Assembly: GCA_023238725.1 (NCBI GenBank)
Contig: CM041554.1
Span: forward strand, 19,392,050-19,456,049
DNA: 64,000 nt
From: Scortum barcoo
Taxonomy: Eukaryota > Chordata > Actinopteri > Centrarchiformes > Terapontidae
Direction of reading: 5' to 3'
This document shows positions 60,325 to 64,000 of this stretch, piece by piece (within the stretch, counting starts at the first letter, position 1; each line of letters starts with the position of its first letter). The position numbers and the translations under genes were made by a program. A model generated the notes under the pieces. That model saw nothing but the letters and a program-made list of their open reading frames with translations. It was not told the origin of the DNA and searched no databases.

Positions 60325-63300
60325 TCAGGACCTTTTCCCCCCTGCTGGGGGTTGGTTTGGGGGATGTTTGTGGTAATAGTCTGGTGGGGTGGGATTGGGG
60401 CTTGCATGCATCCCTGTAGGGACATAATACATACTCTCCAGGTAGCTCTGGTCCAGTTGTGGATGGTTCTGGGGCTCTGGCTTGGATCCCTGACCAGAAG
60501 GATTCCGGTAACTGACCCCAGGTGCACTTGGGTGCATTGTTGCTGTGGCAGAGGCCTCAGGATATCGGGGTGGCTGTGGCTGAGCCTGAGGGTGGGCTGG
60601 AGGAGGAGGAGCTGCATAGGGCATGTATTGTGGAGCAGGGGCATACATGTTGGGGTTGTGGAGAGATGGGTAGGGGGCTGCTGAAGGAGGATACAGGCCA
60701 GAATGTGACATTGCTTGCTGCGGGATGAGCACTTCCACATATTGGCCAGTCTCTGGGTCAAACAACATCTTCCTCAGTGGCTGTACAGGCACCTCTATGT
60801 AAAAATACTTTCCTGTCTCAGGATCCATGAGCACTCTGCGAGGTGTCTGTCCATAGCTAGTCTCTGAATACAAACTGGAGCTGTCACCTCCATACTCAGA
60901 GCCATAGGAAGGCCCCAGACTTTGTGGGCCACACAGGTACTGAGGATCCATAGGAGGAAGGCCAGGAGAGTGGCTGTGGCCAGGATCACTGTAAGGAGCC
61001 CCAGTCATGCCTGGTTGCTGTTGCTGGGGGGATCTGTGGACAGGGGGGCGTCGAGGATCAATATGCTGGGGTGGCTGCAATGGACGGTCAGCAGGGCAGG
61101 CCTGCAAGAGTGAGGGATGGGGCGGGCAGGGAGGAGGCTGGTGAACAGGCTGGTACATGGCTGGTGGCTGGCTTGGACCAAGGGGACTTGATTTAGGGGA
61201 GCCAGGCTGGTAGCTCATCTGCTGAGGGTCAGGCCTGCACTGGTGGCTACGGAAAGGGGGCTGAGCCACAGGGTAAGGTAATGCCTGTCCTGGAGAGTGT
61301 GGAAGGGCAGGGGGGGTGACATTATGGGGGCTGCGGTGATGGTGAGGAGGGGTAAGACCAGGGTGGGAAGGGCAGCCAGCTGTGCATGAGCAGGGAGGAG
61401 GACGTGAGGAGGGCTGATAGCGATTTGACCTCCTGGGGGTCAGATCTGGGAGCATAAGGGGACTGAAGCTCTCTCTTTCATCATAGCTTGGAGGATCATC
61501 TGAGGCATAAAAACGCATATCATCTGCTCTTTGGGAACACTCACTGGAGAGTGATCTGTGGCATGGCTGGTGTGTATATCCTGGCACTTGTGTTGTGGAA
61601 AGAGCCATGGGAGGTTTTGTATTGTTTGAAGTTACCTGCATAGCTTGTTCATGAGGGTACGCCGTCCTGGGATACTGTCGTTGGTTGTCTGGATCTACAA
61701 CAGATGGCTGGCTATGCTGGTTGATTCTAGCTGAGGCGGGTCCAGGCACATGGGTTGCTTTTGGGTCAGAAACTGGAGCTGTAGCTGAGGTTAAACTTGG
61801 GGCAGTGGCTAATGTTGGGGCAGTAGCTATGGTTGTTGGTCTTTGTATGTAACTAGAGCTCTGAGGTGAGGCCTCAGGCTTTTGCTGCTGACCTCTGTCA
61901 TTAGAAGCCTCTGTCTCTGATGGTGCTGTTGACTGGTTTGAGAGATTGGAGGTGGTGATTGCTGTTGTTTTGCAAGGTGGAGGCTTGAGGCTGGATACTG
62001 TAGACACAGCTAGTTTTCTTGTATAGTTTGATGTTGATGTGGACTCACTGGAGATCTTCCTATAGATTGTCGGTGAGGACACTACAATTGTTTGAGGTCT
62101 CTCCTCAACTTGTGGTTTTACAGTCGATGTTGTTGCTGATGGTCTCTGTGCTTCACTTGGCATTGCTCCTAAATCTGCAGGCTTAAATTTGCAGCTTGGT
62201 TTTGGAGGCACAGCTGGCTTTTGAGAACTTTTAGCAATAGATTTAACTTCAATGGTTTGAGGTCTGCTGTTTCCTCCAGAGTTCGTGGGCATCTCTTGTT
62301 TTGATGTTTCTTTAGACAGTGACTTAACCTCAATTGGCTGTGGTTTGAATCTCCTTATGGCAGGGGACCTCGGGGGGAAAGTTGGATCCAGTCTTTTCAC
62401 TGCTTCAAAATCTATTAGCTCCTTCTGTTTGGTGGGAGGTGATGTTTGCTCCTGCGTATTTTTTAGCGGAGAAGCACTTTTTTGCTTTGCTGTATCTTTG
62501 ATAGCATGTTTCATGTTAACTCTGTCATCTTCCCTGGTGTATGTAAAGTTGCCTGCATTGTTAGACACTGCTGAGGGTCCAGGCATGTTGGATGAGGAGG
62601 AAAATGTCCTCTCTCTATGTGGCTCGATCTGACCACAATCTGAAAGAGTGGTGGTCTGAAGGGGAATCTCTAGGCAGTTCACATGCTTACAGGAAACCCT
62701 TTTACCTATAGGTTGATTGTCACCCACCATTGCTCCAATGTCAGCTTGATAGCCTTTCTCCTTTAATAACATGGAAACTGAGTGGCCACTGCCACCAGGG
62801 GTACTACCAGGGGTAGTGGGTCTTGGTGAAGGTGAAGCAGCTGGGGCTTGAAGTGTGTTGGGAATCTCTTCCTTGGCTGGAGATGCAGAAGTCTTGGTCT
62901 TGCTGGATCCATCTCTTATTAACACTACAGCAGTAGACACCTCTCTTTCCTTACTGGGCAGTTTGGGGAAGCCTCCGAGCGTGGGAGGTTTTTTGTCTGT
63001 GTTAACCACCACAGGTTTGTCCTCATTGTCTGGAACTTTACACATTTCTGTCATACTTTCTTGTGTCTCTGCTGTCATGTTTAAATCATGTTGGCATGGC
63101 TTGGCAATAGCTGCTCCTATTGTGCAATTTTCAGGGTTTGACTCTGTGATAAGCTTTTGAACAGCCTGGGGTTTGTCTCCTGTGTTCTCCAGGTCTTTTT
63201 TGCTGGATGACATTTTATTTTTATCTTCTTTCCAGCAAACAGCTTTGTATTCTATTTGCATTGGCTGTGGACGACACAGAGCATTTCCTTTACTTTGTAG

Positions 63301-64000
63301 AGGTGGAGATAATGATTGCAGCTTTGAGTCTTTTACCTCACCTTTCTGCTCCTCTTTCCTCTCTACCCTGAACTTGTCTTCCATTTCTTCCCCCCTCTCC
63401 TCCCTCCTTCCTTTTTGTCTTACCTCCCTTCCATCCCCTGCCATGATCTCTTCCCTCTGTTCCTCTTTCATATCTTCCCTCCTTTCCTCACTAAAATGTT
63501 CCATCCTTTCTTCACTCACATTTGATGACATTACAGCACTAGTTGCCTTGAATGACAGATTATATGTATTTTTAACAAGCCGCCTCACATCTCTAACTTT
63601 GTGAATGGGGACCTTAACTTGATTATTCCCGTTCCCTTCGTCTTCCTCTGTTTTCTCATTGACAGTTTCCTTCTTTTCACTGAAAGACATATCTGGTGAA
63701 GAAGCTTCTAGTTTGTTTTCTGCCTCAGGTGTGAGACGGACATTAATGGAGGCTTTCTTTTTCTCCACAGCTTTGAGTGTAATCTCCTGTGTTTTTGATG
63801 CATAGCCTGCACCCTTCTCAGCCTGTTGCAGTTGTTTATGGTCCTCCGTGTTTTCACATTCCTGGTCTCTATTTGTCGCCCAGGCCTGTGTGCTGCTGGC
63901 TCCAATGGGAGGAGGAGCTCCTGTGTTCCCGACAGTGGCATTTGCTGAGTCATCACCCTCCCTTTCGTTTGATGCTTTACTGTCATCGGCTTGTTGTACT
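60325..64000 (-). CDS. Proline-rich DUF4585-type protein, PROB1/C4orf54-like (C-terminal part; start lies beyond the window)
   Basis: One uninterrupted frame of 1,224 codons reaches the window edge. The apparent start at 63768 is only a GTG inside the frame, which stays open upstream, so the N-terminus is missing. Numbering from the edge: a Glu/Arg/Lys-rich stretch at ~160-215; three copies of a PQTIEVKS-like motif (RPQTIEVKS, KPQPIEVKS, RPQTIVVSS) at ~550, 576 and 631; a PPSY WW-binding motif near 835; a Pro/His/Gln-rich region ~850-1040; a duplicated DPETGKY/DPETGQY block at ~1052-1095; and YYVPTG and PPDYY near the end. The DPETG repeat and the intronless frame fit the DUF4585 family (PROB1, C4orf54). 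PROB1 lies on human 5q31, near ANKHD1 and HBEGF, so synteny favours it, but I cannot exclude C4orf54. Function is not established from the sequence. Confidence 0.8.
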   Translation of the reverse strand, partial: VQQADDSKASNEREGDDSANATVGNTGAPPPIGASSTQAWATNRDQECENTEDHKQLQQAEKGAGYASKTQEITLKAVEKKKASINVRLTPEAENKLEASSPDMSFSEKKETVNEKTEEDEGNGNNQVKVPIHKVRDVRRLVKNTYNLSFKATSAVMSSNVSEERMEHFSEERREDMKEEQREEIMAGDGREVRQKGRREERGEEMEDKFRVERKEEQKGEVKDSKLQSLSPPLQSKGNALCRPQPMQIEYKAVCWKEDKNKMSSSKKDLENTGDKPQAVQKLITESNPENCTIGAAIAKPCQHDLNMTAETQESMTEMCKVPDNEDKPVVVNTDKKPPTLGGFPKLPSKEREVSTAVVLIRDGSSKTKTSASPAKEEIPNTLQAPAASPSPRPTTPGSTPGGSGHSVSMLLKEKGYQADIGAMVGDNQPIGKRVSCKHVNCLEIPLQTTTLSDCGQIEPHRERTFSSSSNMPGPSAVSNNAGNFTYTREDDRVNMKHAIKDTAKQKSASPLKNTQEQTSPPTKQKELIDFEAVKRLDPTFPPRSPAIRRFKPQPIEVKSLSKETSKQEMPTNSGGNSRPQTIEVKSIAKSSQKPAVPPKPSCKFKPADLGAMPSEAQRPSATTSTVKPQVEERPQTIVVSSPTIYRKISSESTSTSNYTRKLAVSTVSSLKPPPCKTTAITTSNLSNQSTAPSETEASNDRGQQQKPEASPQSSSYIQRPTTIATAPTLATAPSLTSATAPVSDPKATHVPGPASARINQHSQPSVVDPDNQRQYPRTAYPHEQAMQVTSNNTKPPMALSTTQVPGYTHQPCHRSLSSECSQRADDMRFYASDDPPSYDERESFSPLMLPDLTPRRSNRYQPSSRPPPCSCTAGCPSHPGLTPPHHHRSPHNVTPPALPHSPGQALPYPVAQPPFRSHQCRPDPQQMSYQPGSPKSSPLGPSQPPAMYQPVHQPPPCPPHPSLLQACPADRPLQPPQHIDPRRPPVHRSPQQQQPGMTGAPYSDPGHSHSPGLPPMDPQYLCGPQSLGPSYGSEYGGDSSSLYSETSYGQTPRRVLMDPETGKYFYIEVPVQPLRKMLFDPETGQYVEVLIPQQAMSHSGLYPPSAAPYPSLHNPNMYAPAPQYMPYAAPPPPAHPQAQPQPPRYPEASATATMHPSAPGVSYRNPSGQGSKPEPQNHPQLDQSYLESMYYVPTGMHASPNPTPPDYYHKHPPNQPPAGGKRS

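Noticed and set aside
63708..63768. Apparent methionine start of the proline-rich gene at 63768
   Set aside because: The codon is GTG, and the same frame is open upstream without a stop to the window edge, so it is not the start.
1..64000. CRISPR arrays, bacterial operons, riboswitches, rRNA genes
   Set aside because: None seen. The tandem repeats are simple microsatellites without spacers, and the gene structures are those of a vertebrate.

Overview
The window looks like nuclear DNA of a teleost fish, most likely a spiny-rayed (percomorph) one. The genes are split by short introns with GT-AG borders, the proteins are vertebrate, and the spacers carry microsatellites and several interspersed repeats typical of teleosts. 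Nothing here is bacterial, organellar or viral.

Layout. (1) Positions 1-7115, minus strand: the first two coding exons of ankhd1, a multiple-ankyrin/KH protein whose gene continues past position 1; its CpG-rich promoter lies at about 7.1-7.4 kb. (2) 9.5-15.6 kb, plus strand: complete hnrnph1, a splicing regulator with three quasi-RRMs; its ten coding exons join to exactly 409 codons plus stop. (3) 15.6-21.1 kb, minus strand: rufy1, an endosomal RUN-FYVE protein in 17 coding exons, lying tail-to-tail with hnrnph1; one exon carries a 1-base frameshift. (4) 24.2 to about 27 kb, plus strand: complete hbegf, the precursor of heparin-binding EGF-like growth factor, with 237 codons in five coding exons and an extra 3' UTR exon. 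(5) 27.6-60.3 kb: about 32 kb with no gene I can support. It holds retroelement fragments, degenerate teleost repeats, microsatellites and possibly regulatory DNA. (6) 60.3-64.0 kb, minus strand: the C-terminal 1,224 codons of one uninterrupted proline-rich reading frame with a DUF4585-like C-terminus (PROB1/C4orf54 type), open to the window edge.

The genes do not form a pathway. They are a syntenic block whose human counterparts lie on chromosome 5q: ANKHD1 and HBEGF at 5q31, HNRNPH1 and RUFY1 at 5q35. Orientation alternates along the block (ankhd1 -, hnrnph1 +, rufy1 -, hbegf +), so the pairs ankhd1/hnrnph1 and rufy1/hbegf are divergent and hnrnph1/rufy1 converge with 3' ends that nearly touch.

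Points most worth checking: the rufy1 frameshift; a probable intron in the hnrnph1 3' UTR, placed where it could trigger nonsense-mediated decay; the weak acceptor and G-runs around an hnrnph1 exon whose skipping would break the frame; a well-delimited 332-bp hAT-type element with target-site duplication; and the size and emptiness of the hbegf-flanking spacer. I found no clearly new biological system.
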